This document shows positions 14,136 to 22,234 of a stretch of DNA of 37,007 nt, in pieces; the first letter of the stretch is position 1; the number at the start of each line of letters is the position of its first letter. A model generated the notes under the pieces. It saw nothing but the letters and a program-made list of their open reading frames with translations. It ran no database searches and was not told the origin of the DNA. The translations under genes were made by a program, and so were the position numbers. This DNA comes from Candidatus Krumholzibacteriota bacterium (lineage in GTDB: Bacteria > Krumholzibacteriota > Krumholzibacteriia > Krumholzibacteriales > Krumholzibacteriaceae), in assembly GCA_016933255.1 (NCBI GenBank), contig JAFGBF010000012.1, positions 1 to 37,007 of the forward strand, written 5' to 3'.

Positions 14136-14636
14136 GTGGCAGTCCATAAAGAAGAGAATTTCAGTTACCGTCTTTGGCGCTATGACGGTGCTCCCGGGGA
14201 GCTTATTCCCCTGCTTCAATCTGCTCAGGATCATTTCGGATATATTCCCAGAAAAGCGATAAGCTATATCTCGGGGGTCACGGGGATCCCCGAATCTGAT
14301 ATATACGGAGTGATAACATTCTACAGCCAGTTCAGACTGCGCCCGATGGGCAAGTATGTGATCAAAGCCTGCGCGGGCACGGCATGCCATGTCTCCGATT
14401 CGAAGACGATAATCGAGACGATAGAAGACGAACTGGGGATAGAGGTCGGTGGAACAACGGAAGACGGTCTGTTCACGCTCAATACCGTCGCCTGTATCGG
14501 GTGCTGTTCTCTCGCTCCCGTGATCATGATAAATGACGATACGCATGGAAGGCTTACGCCAGCTTCCCTGAGGAAGCTTCTGAGAAGCTACAAGCGCAGG
14601 GAGAAATCATCGCAGGGAGACAAATCGGCCGCCTGA
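14136..14636 (+). CDS. HydC/NuoE-like [2Fe-2S] thioredoxin-fold subunit
   Basis: A GTG start follows AGAGGGG; 166 residues is the normal size for NuoE/HydC/HndA subunits. The N-terminal helical part reads LIPLLQSAQDHFGYIPRKAI, then GVITFYSQF. The C-terminal thioredoxin-like domain has the four cluster ligands Cys79, Cys84, Cys120 and Cys124 in the usual spacing (C-x4-C and C-x3-C, CAGTACH and CIGCCSLAP). In HydABC and complex I this subunit holds a [2Fe-2S] cluster next to the NuoF-like flavoprotein. The gene is 21 bp after the response regulator and upstream of the NuoF-like subunit, so it is a subunit of the cytosolic complex described below. Confidence 0.93.
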   Translation: MAVHKEENFSYRLWRYDGAPGELIPLLQSAQDHFGYIPRKAISYISGVTGIPESDIYGVITFYSQFRLRPMGKYVIKACAGTACHVSDSKTIIETIEDELGIEVGGTTEDGLFTLNTVACIGCCSLAPVIMINDDTHGRLTPASLRKLLRSYKRREKSSQGDKSAA

Positions 14637-14703
14637 TCAGGCAAACAGACCAGGGTATGCGGAAGTTGCTGGTTTATCTACAAATAAAGTCTGGAGTCAG
14701 TAA

Positions 14704-16482
14704 ATGAAGAAAGTGATCGTGGGGATGGGTACATGCGGCCTGTCCGCCGGTGCCCGGCAGACATATGAAAGATTCAGCGAACTTCTCTCTGAAAATCCGG
14801 GTGTATTCGAACTCGCCCATACCAGCTGCATCGGAATGTGCTACAGGGAACCTCTCGTGGAGATCCGTGAAGGGGAGGACAGGATCCTCTATGGCGAAGT
14901 CACTCCCGAGCTGGCAGATGAGATCTATCAAAGCCACATAGCCAGGGGGAAGATCCTGGAGGACCATGTTGCCCTGCACCTTGGGAAGGGCGGAGCGGCA
15001 AAAGGTTCGGAATCGGAGTTCTATTCTCTGCAGAACAAGATAGTCCTCAGAAACTGCGGTACGATAGACCCTGAATCGATAGATGAATATGAGGAAAAAG
15101 GGGGATATCGGGCGATCCGCAAAGTCCTCGAAGAGATGGAACCTGCAGAGATCATAGGAGTGATCAAGGAGTCAGGACTGCGGGGACGCGGGGGGGCAGG
15201 ATTCCCGACCGGATTGAAGTGGTCTTTCGCCGCCGGGTATGATTCCGAGATAAAGTATGTCGTCTGCAACGCCGACGAAGGAGACCCGGGGGCCTTCATG
15301 GACAGGTCTGTCCTTGAGGGCGATCCGCACTCCGTCCTTGAGGGAATGGTTATCTGCGCCAGGGCGATAGGCGCAAGCTCAGGTTATATCTACTGCAGAG
15401 CCGAATATCCGCTCGCTATCCACAGGCTGACTATCGCAATCGGAGATGCGCGGGAGAAAGGGTATCTTGGAGAGAATATCCTTGGATCCGGATTTTCCTT
15501 TGATATAGAGATAAAACAGGGAGCCGGCGCTTTCGTATGCGGTGAGGAGACGGCCCTATTCGCTTCGATCGAAGGGCAAAGAGGGATGCCGAGGATCAGG
15601 CCTCCTTTCCCGGCAGAGAAAGGATTATGGGGCAAACCGACAAACAATAACAATGTAGAGACATACGCGAACGTACCCTGGATAATCACCAACGGCGCGG
15701 ATGCCTACTCGGCTTTCGGTACGGAAAAAAGCCGGGGGACGAAAGTCTTCGCTCTCGCCGGAAAAGTCGTCCACGGCGGACTTGCCGAGGTCCCGATGGG
15801 CACGTCGATCCACGATCTGGTCTTCAAGATCGGCGGAGGGATCAAGGAGGGGCGCGAATTCAAGGCTGTCCAGATGGGGGGGCCGTCGGGAGGATGCATA
15901 CCGGCTCATCTTGATCACACCCCTGTCGATTTTGAATCTATCCCCGCGACCGGAGCTATTATGGGTTCGGGGGGGATGGTCGTTCTGGACGACAAGACCT
16001 GCATGGTCGAGATCGCGAGATTCTTTCTCGAGTTCACGCAGGAAGAATCGTGCGGCAAATGCACATTCTGCAGGATCGGAACTTTGAGGATGCTGGAGAT
16101 CCTTACAAAGATAACCAAGGGTGAAGGGGAACCCGAGGATATAGAAAAGCTCCTTGTGCTTGGAGAGCAGATCAAGGAATCGAGCCTTTGCGGGCTCGGC
16201 CAGACAGCCCCTAACCCGGTCCTTTCGACGATAAGATATTATCGCGACGAATATGAGGCTCATATAAATGATAAAAAATGTCCTGCCGGCAGCTGTTCCG
16301 CCCTCGTCGATTTTCTGATCGATCCGGAGAAGTGCACCGGCTGTACGATCTGCGCGAAGAACTGCCCGGTCGATGCCATAACGGGTAAAGCCAAAGAGGT
16401 GCATGTCATCGACGGTTCCATCTGCGTTAAATGCGGAAAATGTATTACAAGTTGTAACTTTGACGCTGTTTATAAAAAATAA
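14704..16482 (+). CDS. HydB/NuoF-like FMN and NADH-binding subunit with C-terminal ferredoxin
   Basis: This 592-residue protein has the full HydB architecture. An N-terminal thioredoxin-like domain contains Cys11, Cys42 and Cys46. The FMN/NADH domain has GLRGRGGAGFPTG (158-170) and GAGAFVCGEETAL (273-285). An SLBB domain follows, then the NuoF [4Fe-4S] site ESCGKCTFC (Cys450, 453, 456) with Cys496, and a bacterial two-[4Fe-4S] ferredoxin at the C terminus (Cys544, 547, 550, 554 and Cys574, 577, 580, 584). It oxidises or reduces NAD(H) at FMN and passes electrons through iron-sulfur clusters. In HydABC-type and related Bfu enzymes this subunit carries the electron-bifurcating flavin, hence likely NADH and ferredoxin chemistry here. 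The N-terminal domain shows only three cysteines, a variant seen in some NADP-reducing hydrogenases. Confidence 0.94.
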   Translation: MKKVIVGMGTCGLSAGARQTYERFSELLSENPGVFELAHTSCIGMCYREPLVEIREGEDRILYGEVTPELADEIYQSHIARGKILEDHVALHLGKGGAAKGSESEFYSLQNKIVLRNCGTIDPESIDEYEEKGGYRAIRKVLEEMEPAEIIGVIKESGLRGRGGAGFPTGLKWSFAAGYDSEIKYVVCNADEGDPGAFMDRSVLEGDPHSVLEGMVICARAIGASSGYIYCRAEYPLAIHRLTIAIGDAREKGYLGENILGSGFSFDIEIKQGAGAFVCGEETALFASIEGQRGMPRIRPPFPAEKGLWGKPTNNNNVETYANVPWIITNGADAYSAFGTEKSRGTKVFALAGKVVHGGLAEVPMGTSIHDLVFKIGGGIKEGREFKAVQMGGPSGGCIPAHLDHTPVDFESIPATGAIMGSGGMVVLDDKTCMVEIARFFLEFTQEESCGKCTFCRIGTLRMLEILTKITKGEGEPEDIEKLLVLGEQIKESSLCGLGQTAPNPVLSTIRYYRDEYEAHINDKKCPAGSCSALVDFLIDPEKCTGCTICAKNCPVDAITGKAKEVHVIDGSICVKCGKCITSCNFDAVYKK

Positions 16483-16493
16483 GGGAAGGTCCA

Positions 16494-19400
16494 GTGGAAA
16501 AGATCAGGATAACGATCAATGGACAGGAAATAGAGACCGTACCCGGGAAGACGATCCTGGAGGTAGTCAGGGAAAATCAGCTGGATGATATCCCTACTCT
16601 CTGCTATTCGCCGGAGCTTGAGCCTTACGGGTCATGCTTTGTCTGCGTAGTGGAAGTCAAGGGTAGAAACAATCTTGTTCCATCCTGCGCCACAAGGGTC
16701 TCTGCGGGTATGGAGATAGAGACGAAGAATGAAAGAGTCATCGCTTCGAGAAAGACAGCTCTTGAACTTCTTCTTTCCAACCATTACGCAGATTGCGTAT
16801 CTCCCTGCATGGAAGGGTGTCCCGCAGGGGTCGATGCTCAGGGGTATATTGCATTGTCGGCGATGGGTCAGTACGCGAAAGCGGTCGATCTTATCCGCGA
16901 GACGAATCCCCTTCCGGCTGTATGCGGAAGGGTCTGCGTACGCAAATGCGAGGTAGTATGCCGCAGGGGAGATATAGATGAAGCTGTCGGGATCAACGCG
17001 ATAAAAAGGTTTGTCACCGACCAGCCCGGGATCTACGACGGCCAGCCTGAGTGCGCTCCCGAAACGGGAAAGAGCGTAGGCATAGTCGGCGCGGGGCCCG
17101 CGGGGCTTACGGCGGCCTGGTTTTTAGGGAGAAAAGGCCACAAGCCGGTGATCTATGAAGCGCAGGCGAGGTCGGGAGGTATGCTGCGTTACGGTATTCC
17201 GGTCTACAGGCTTCCGGACGATGTCATGGACGCCGAGGTCGATCACATCCTCAAAGCCGGCGGAGAGATCATATACAACACTTCTGTCGGCGATGATATC
17301 GGTATCGATGAGTTGATGAAGAAACATGATGCCGTCTTTCTAGGAACAGGCGCGTGGGCCGGCAAACCTATGAGGGTAGAAGGCGAGTTCGAGACTGAAG
17401 GGATCGAGACAGGCGCAGAATTTCTTCCGCGGATGAATAAAGATCCCGAATCTCTGACCGGAACGGTAGTCGTCGTCGGAGGCGGAAACACGGCGATGGA
17501 TGTCGCAAGGACTTCGTGGAGGCTCGGTGCCGACAAGGTCATCATCCTTTACCGCAGGACCAAAGACGAGATGCCGGCAGACAAGCTTGAGATCGAAGAG
17601 TGCCTTGAGGAAAATATCGAGATCATGGAGCTTGCCGCTCCTATAGGGATAATCGCCGAAAATGGAAGATTGAAAGCGCTGAGATGCCTTCGGATGAAAC
17701 TCGGTCAGCCGGACGATTCAGGAAGGCGCCGCCCTGTCCCGCTTGAAGGCTCGGAGTTCGATCTTCCCTGCCAGATGGCGGTCTCGGCGATAGGACAGGC
17801 TCCGATCCTGGCTGGCGTCTCGAAAGTGGCCGGCAAGCAGCTCGAATTGACGAAATGGAATACGGTAGTCATAGACAGCGAAAGTATGAAGACGAATATC
17901 GATGGTTTGTTCGCCGGAGGCGATAACGCTGACGACGGGCCGACGGTAGTCATAGACGCGATAAGGGACGGACAAAGGGCCGCGAGGGCCATAGACGCCT
18001 GGCTGAAGGGCGAAGAGCTTCACGGCAGGCCGTTTATAGTAAAAAAAGAGTTCTGGAGCCGCCCTGGAAAACTCGAGCTCGGCGAGATCAAGGAAAGTCC
18101 GCGCCACGAAGTGCATATGACTGATCTCGAGGCCAGGCGGGGCAATTTCGATGAGGTAGCTACCGGGTTTGAATTCGAGGATAATCTCCATGAATGCGAA
18201 AGATGTATTTCCTGCGGGTGCGTAAGGTATTATGACTGTGATCTTCGCCTCTACGGCGAAGAATACGGAGTCGACATGGAGAGGTTCAAGGGACAGGTGC
18301 GAAAGCACAAAGTCGATCAGCGCCACCCGTATATCATCTACGATCCGAATAAATGCGTTTTGTGCGCCCGCTGTATCAGGACCTGCGCAAGGGTCCTCCC
18401 GGTGTCGGCGATAGGCCTTGTCGGAAGAGGCTTCAAGACGGAAGTAAGGCCGGCGATGAACGATCCGCTTGTCGAGACGAGCTGCGTCAGCTGCGGCAAC
18501 TGCGTCGATGCATGCCCTACCGGAGCTCTTACAGTAAAATATCCTTTCGACGGCCGGGCGGCGCTTGATACGGAGAGCATCGAGACGCATTGCGGGTTCT
18601 GTTCGCTCGGATGCGCGCTGAAGGTCCGAAAGGTCAGTGAGGACAGGTATTTCATAGAACCTTCGGGGGTTGCCGGTGAATACCTCTGCAGGTATGGCCG
18701 GTTCGGCCACGAGCTGTTCATCAAAAAGGGAAGGATAACCTCGCCGGAGATACGGGCGGGAAGCAGCAGGGAAAAGAGTTCGATCGAGAAAGCGTGTGAA
18801 CTCGTTGTATCCGGTATGAAAGAGGCTGTTAAAAAGCACGGCGCAGAAAAGGTCGGCGTCTTTGTTTCGCCTGAGCTCACCAACGAAGAGATCTATCTCG
18901 CTGGAAAGATCGCGAGAGACGGGGTCGGTACAGGTAATATAGCTTCGCTGTCGGTGCTCGGAAGCAGCAGGCCCGGAGGAGTGCTTGACGGAATGCTCGG
19001 GTTTACAGCGTCTACCTCCGACAGCGGGTGCGTGAGCGAGGCGGATCTTATCATATGCAATAACACATCTATCGAGTCGGATCACCTGATACTCGCTGTC
19101 GATGTGATCGAAGCCGTAAGAAAAGGCGCGAAACTCGTCGTCTCCAATTCTACTCTCGATACGACCGATCAGCTCCTCGCCGATCGGGCGGTCGATCCGA
19201 TGAGAGGAAGGAGTTCGCTGCTTTTCAACGGTATAATCCAGGAAATGCTAGATGAAGGGTATATCGATAAAAAGAAAGTGAGCGGCATTCCCGGAGCAGA
19301 TGAATTTTTAGATTCCATGAGATTCGGCCTTGCCGAAGTCTCGGAGCTTACAGGCGTGGATGCTGGATCGATAAAAGATATTGCCCGGATAATAAAAGAT

Positions 19401-20180
19401 GCCGGGAGCGTGGTGATCGTCCATAGCCCCGACAGGCAGCAGGATCAGGCTTTCGGTGATATGGAGACACTCGCCAACCTTGTCATCCTTCTGAGATCGA
19501 TCGGCAAAAAAGCGGATATGCTCCTTCCGAGGACGATTTCGAACAGCGCGGCGCTAGAGGTGGTCGGCGCTGATCCCGCATTCGGACCGGGAAGGGTAAG
19601 GATCGGCGCGGGTCCTTCCGGTACGGGGAAGAGAGAGGAGCTTCTGGCCCTTCTGAAAGAAGGAGAAATAAAAGCTGCTCTTATAATAGGCGAGGATCCG
19701 CTCGCCTGGAACCAGACGGAATCATGGTTCCATAACCTGGAATTTCTTGCCGCGATGGATTGGACAGCTACAGAGACTACGCAGTATGCCGATGTGGTCC
19801 TTCCAGGATCGACGTATCTTGAGACTTCCGGGCACAGGTGTGATTATCTGGGGAACCTCGTAGAATATTCGAAAGCTGTAGAGCCTCCGGCGGGGCGTTC
19901 GGGGACAGAGATACTGAGGTCTCTTGCCGGGTCTTTCGGGATCGCCGTCAAGGAGGATCTGGGCCGGGAGATCGATGGTCTTGTTAAAAAGAATCTTGGG
20001 AAGATGGAACCGTTCTACTGGAATACCGGTCAGGAAAGAGTGTCGGAAGCAAAGATGAGGCTTTCCGCCGCCCAACCAGAATTAAAGAAGATAACTATCC
20101 TTCCGCCGCTTACGCACGGCGCCCGCTACAAGAAGGAAGTAAGAGAAATAGGTACCGAGAGGTTCCGCGTCAAACCCTGA
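16494..20180 (+). CDS. Giant NuoG/HydA-position fusion: [2Fe-2S], GltD-like flavoprotein, ferredoxin, degenerate formate-dehydrogenase domain
   Basis: GTG start behind AAGGGAAGG; 1228 residues. Domains in order: [2Fe-2S] ferredoxin (Cys37, 48, 51, 65, perfect spacing); cysteine-rich region with His97, Cys101, 105, 109 and Cys144, 148, 152, 156, matching the N terminus of GltD; FAD fold GAGPAG (199-204); NAD(P)H fold GGGNTAMD (329-336) and GLFAGGDNADDGPT (471-484); CxxCxxC (568-574); two-[4Fe-4S] ferredoxin (Cys621, 624, 627, 631 and 664, 667, 670, 674); molybdopterin-oxidoreductase-like domain with cluster ligands Cys700, 703, 707, 732. In that domain the catalytic Cys/Sec-His of formate dehydrogenases aligns with Gly823-Ser824, and the usual C-terminal dinucleotide-binding domain seems missing, as in NuoG. 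There is no [FeFe] H-cluster. A soluble NAD(P)H/ferredoxin electron-transfer complex with the two preceding genes is inferred. Confidence 0.9.
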   Translation: MEKIRITINGQEIETVPGKTILEVVRENQLDDIPTLCYSPELEPYGSCFVCVVEVKGRNNLVPSCATRVSAGMEIETKNERVIASRKTALELLLSNHYADCVSPCMEGCPAGVDAQGYIALSAMGQYAKAVDLIRETNPLPAVCGRVCVRKCEVVCRRGDIDEAVGINAIKRFVTDQPGIYDGQPECAPETGKSVGIVGAGPAGLTAAWFLGRKGHKPVIYEAQARSGGMLRYGIPVYRLPDDVMDAEVDHILKAGGEIIYNTSVGDDIGIDELMKKHDAVFLGTGAWAGKPMRVEGEFETEGIETGAEFLPRMNKDPESLTGTVVVVGGGNTAMDVARTSWRLGADKVIILYRRTKDEMPADKLEIEECLEENIEIMELAAPIGIIAENGRLKALRCLRMKLGQPDDSGRRRPVPLEGSEFDLPCQMAVSAIGQAPILAGVSKVAGKQLELTKWNTVVIDSESMKTNIDGLFAGGDNADDGPTVVIDAIRDGQRAARAIDAWLKGEELHGRPFIVKKEFWSRPGKLELGEIKESPRHEVHMTDLEARRGNFDEVATGFEFEDNLHECERCISCGCVRYYDCDLRLYGEEYGVDMERFKGQVRKHKVDQRHPYIIYDPNKCVLCARCIRTCARVLPVSAIGLVGRGFKTEVRPAMNDPLVETSCVSCGNCVDACPTGALTVKYPFDGRAALDTESIETHCGFCSLGCALKVRKVSEDRYFIEPSGVAGEYLCRYGRFGHELFIKKGRITSPEIRAGSSREKSSIEKACELVVSGMKEAVKKHGAEKVGVFVSPELTNEEIYLAGKIARDGVGTGNIASLSVLGSSRPGGVLDGMLGFTASTSDSGCVSEADLIICNNTSIESDHLILAVDVIEAVRKGAKLVVSNSTLDTTDQLLADRAVDPMRGRSSLLFNGIIQEMLDEGYIDKKKVSGIPGADEFLDSMRFGLAEVSELTGVDAGSIKDIARIIKDAGSVVIVHSPDRQQDQAFGDMETLANLVILLRSIGKKADMLLPRTISNSAALEVVGADPAFGPGRVRIGAGPSGTGKREELLALLKEGEIKAALIIGEDPLAWNQTESWFHNLEFLAAMDWTATETTQYADVVLPGSTYLETSGHRCDYLGNLVEYSKAVEPPAGRSGTEILRSLAGSFGIAVKEDLGREIDGLVKKNLGKMEPFYWNTGQERVSEAKMRLSAAQPELKKITILPPLTHGARYKKEVREIGTERFRVKP

Positions 20181-20245
20181 TTTTCGGTTCCGGGCGGGGC
20201 GATGGGACCTTACCTTCTGTCCACAGGGATCGGAGAGGCTTCGAT

Positions 20246-22234
20246 ATGCTCCAGAAAGAGGACTTCTTTAAATTCATGGAGGGGAATTTCGATTACCTTA
20301 TGGTCGTCGATGGTGAGGACAGGATCATCCACATGAGCGAGATACTCCTTTCCGAGTGTTTCCCGTCATTCCTCTCAGTCATAAACAAAAGGCTTCCTGA
20401 TGTCCTGAATAAATCATCATTCATGACATTCGGGTCAGCGATAAGACAGGTCCGTTCAAATGGCAAGGGGATCGCAGTCTTTTCTCCATTAGGGGAGGAT
20501 CCTGTTTCCATACCTCTCAAAGCCGGTTTACTAAATACCGAGGAGGGTGAGATATACCTCTTTTTCGGAAACCGCCTCCTTGGACTCAAGAAGCAGGAGG
20601 AATGGGAAAAAGATGAAAGGATCAAGGAACTTGCCTGTATCTACCATGTTTCTGAACTGATTGAAGTGACATCGTCGATCGACGAGTTTTTTACCAGGCT
20701 TCCCCGCGTGCTGGGCCCCGGGATGCTTCATCCTGAAGAGATCACTATATTTTCCGAGTACCAGGACAAGGAATACGGCCAGAAACCGAGCGAGGACAAC
20801 TACATATCGGTAAAACTCTGGACTGGAAGTACGCAGAAGGGGGAGATCCGCGCCGGGTATCTCAATGACGATTTCAAGCTCCTTCCAGAAGAACAGAAGA
20901 TGCTCGATGAGATCGGCAGGATGCTTAATATCGCTCTTGAAAGGAAAGAGCTTAAAAACAGGCTTACCCTGAAACAGGAGGAAGAAGCGGACTACAATGC
21001 CCGTCTGGCGGAGTTGAAGAGGGAGATAGCGGAGAGGTCGGATGAAGTCGAAGAACAGAAAAACAATCTCAAGATAGTAAATTCCTATCTCGACAGGGTG
21101 AGGGGCGGATGGGAAGAGGCAAAGGGAAGGCTCAAGACGATATTCCAGGCGGTTCCCGGCGAAGTCGTCCTCATAGACAAGCAGCACAGGATAGTGGAGA
21201 CAAACAGGGAGAATGTCGAACCTGGAAAGTTCTGCTACAAGGTCTTCTTTGAAAGGGACAAACCATGCGAGAATTGCCGGCTCGCCAAAATCCTCCGTGA
21301 AAAGAGGCCGTTGACCCTTACGATGAAGCAGGGGGAGAAATATATCCATGTGCAGGCGGTTCCGGTCTACGACCAGGAACACGAAGTCGACGGCATACTG
21401 GAATTTTACAGGGATATCACCCTGGAGAAGACGCTGGACCAGCAGCTCCAGCAGGCTGACAAGCTTGCCTCTCTCGGACAGCTTGTAAGCGGCATAGGGC
21501 ACGAGATCAACAACCCCAACCAGTTTATAAGGGGGAATATCAAGATAATCAAGCAGGCCCTGGAGGATATGCTTCCTATCGTCGATGCCTACCAGGAGTC
21601 GCACCAGGATCTGAAGATAGCAAGGCTCAAGTACGACTTTTTCCGGGAACATATCATGACCCTTGTAGACGATATGGCGCATGGTTCAGACAGGATAAAA
21701 GGGATAGTCGAAGGGCTGCGCACCTTTGTCCGAAAAGATGAAGGGCTTCTCGTCGATAAGGTGGATATCAATACGATCATTCAGGCGAGCGCGAGGCTGG
21801 TGCACAATCAGGTGAATAAACGGGCCGATATCAGGCTTGATCTTGCCGAGAACATCCCTGCTTTTAACGGCAACTCCCAGAAGATCGAGCAGGTTTTTGT
21901 AAATCTTCTTGTCAACGCCGGAGACGCGATGCAGGACGATCAGAAGGGAGAGGTGGTCGTCAAGACAATGAAAGATGACGGGTTTATACATATAGATGTC
22001 TCCGACAACGGCCTTGGAATGAACGAGAGCACACTGAAACAGATCTTTGATCCGTTCTTCACGACGAAAAGGGCCCGCGGAGGCACTGGACTCGGGCTTC
22101 CGATAGTATTCAGGATAATAGAAGAACATGGCGGGATGATATCCGTGAACAGCAAACCCGGTGAAGGAACTACTTTTTCAATAAAGATCCCATGGAAAAA
22201 AGAGTCCGGAGAAGGTTCGGAGGATATGAATTGA
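20246..22234 (+). CDS. Cytosolic PAS/GAF sensor histidine kinase
   Basis: This 662-residue kinase has no membrane segment, so it senses a cytosolic signal. Order: N-terminal PAS-like domain (about 5-110), GAF-like domain (about 130-235), coiled coil (235-295), PAS domain (about 295-390) with Cys330 and a CENC pair (Cys341, Cys344), then the phospho-acceptor region LGQLVSGIGHEINNPNQ (His419) with a long helical insertion, and an ATPase domain with N-box NLLVNAGDA, DNGLGM (587-592) and TGLGL (614-618). The three cysteines could bind heme, an FeS cluster or zinc, or sense redox state. It lies 65 bp after the large subunit gene, apparently in the same operon, and its last 4 bp overlap the next gene, its likely partner. 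Confidence 0.92.
   Translation: MLQKEDFFKFMEGNFDYLMVVDGEDRIIHMSEILLSECFPSFLSVINKRLPDVLNKSSFMTFGSAIRQVRSNGKGIAVFSPLGEDPVSIPLKAGLLNTEEGEIYLFFGNRLLGLKKQEEWEKDERIKELACIYHVSELIEVTSSIDEFFTRLPRVLGPGMLHPEEITIFSEYQDKEYGQKPSEDNYISVKLWTGSTQKGEIRAGYLNDDFKLLPEEQKMLDEIGRMLNIALERKELKNRLTLKQEEEADYNARLAELKREIAERSDEVEEQKNNLKIVNSYLDRVRGGWEEAKGRLKTIFQAVPGEVVLIDKQHRIVETNRENVEPGKFCYKVFFERDKPCENCRLAKILREKRPLTLTMKQGEKYIHVQAVPVYDQEHEVDGILEFYRDITLEKTLDQQLQQADKLASLGQLVSGIGHEINNPNQFIRGNIKIIKQALEDMLPIVDAYQESHQDLKIARLKYDFFREHIMTLVDDMAHGSDRIKGIVEGLRTFVRKDEGLLVDKVDINTIIQASARLVHNQVNKRADIRLDLAENIPAFNGNSQKIEQVFVNLLVNAGDAMQDDQKGEVVVKTMKDDGFIHIDVSDNGLGMNESTLKQIFDPFFTTKRARGGTGLGLPIVFRIIEEHGGMISVNSKPGEGTTFSIKIPWKKESGEGSEDMN
22219..22224 (+). 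promoter_or_regulatory. Ribosome binding site that fixes a TTG start
   Basis: GGAGGA is six bases before TTG at 22231. This start gives the classic receiver-domain opening (M)KKILIVDDD; the in-frame ATG at 22192 would add 13 non-homologous basic residues and has no such site. Confidence 0.7.

Noticed and set aside
17718..19085. Long minus-strand open frame opposite the 1228-residue gene
   Set aside because: The plus-strand gene has continuous cofactor motifs through this whole region. The antisense frame has no recognisable domain, signal or ribosome site, and is a by-product of codon bias. The same applies to the antisense frames at 4290-5354 and 20531-21682.
16494..20180. [FeFe]-hydrogenase catalytic subunit (HydA)
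   Set aside because: The neighbouring genes are HydB/HydC-like, but no H-cluster motifs (such as TSCCPxW or ExMxCxGGC) are present. The C-terminal domain has a formate-dehydrogenase-like cluster signature instead.
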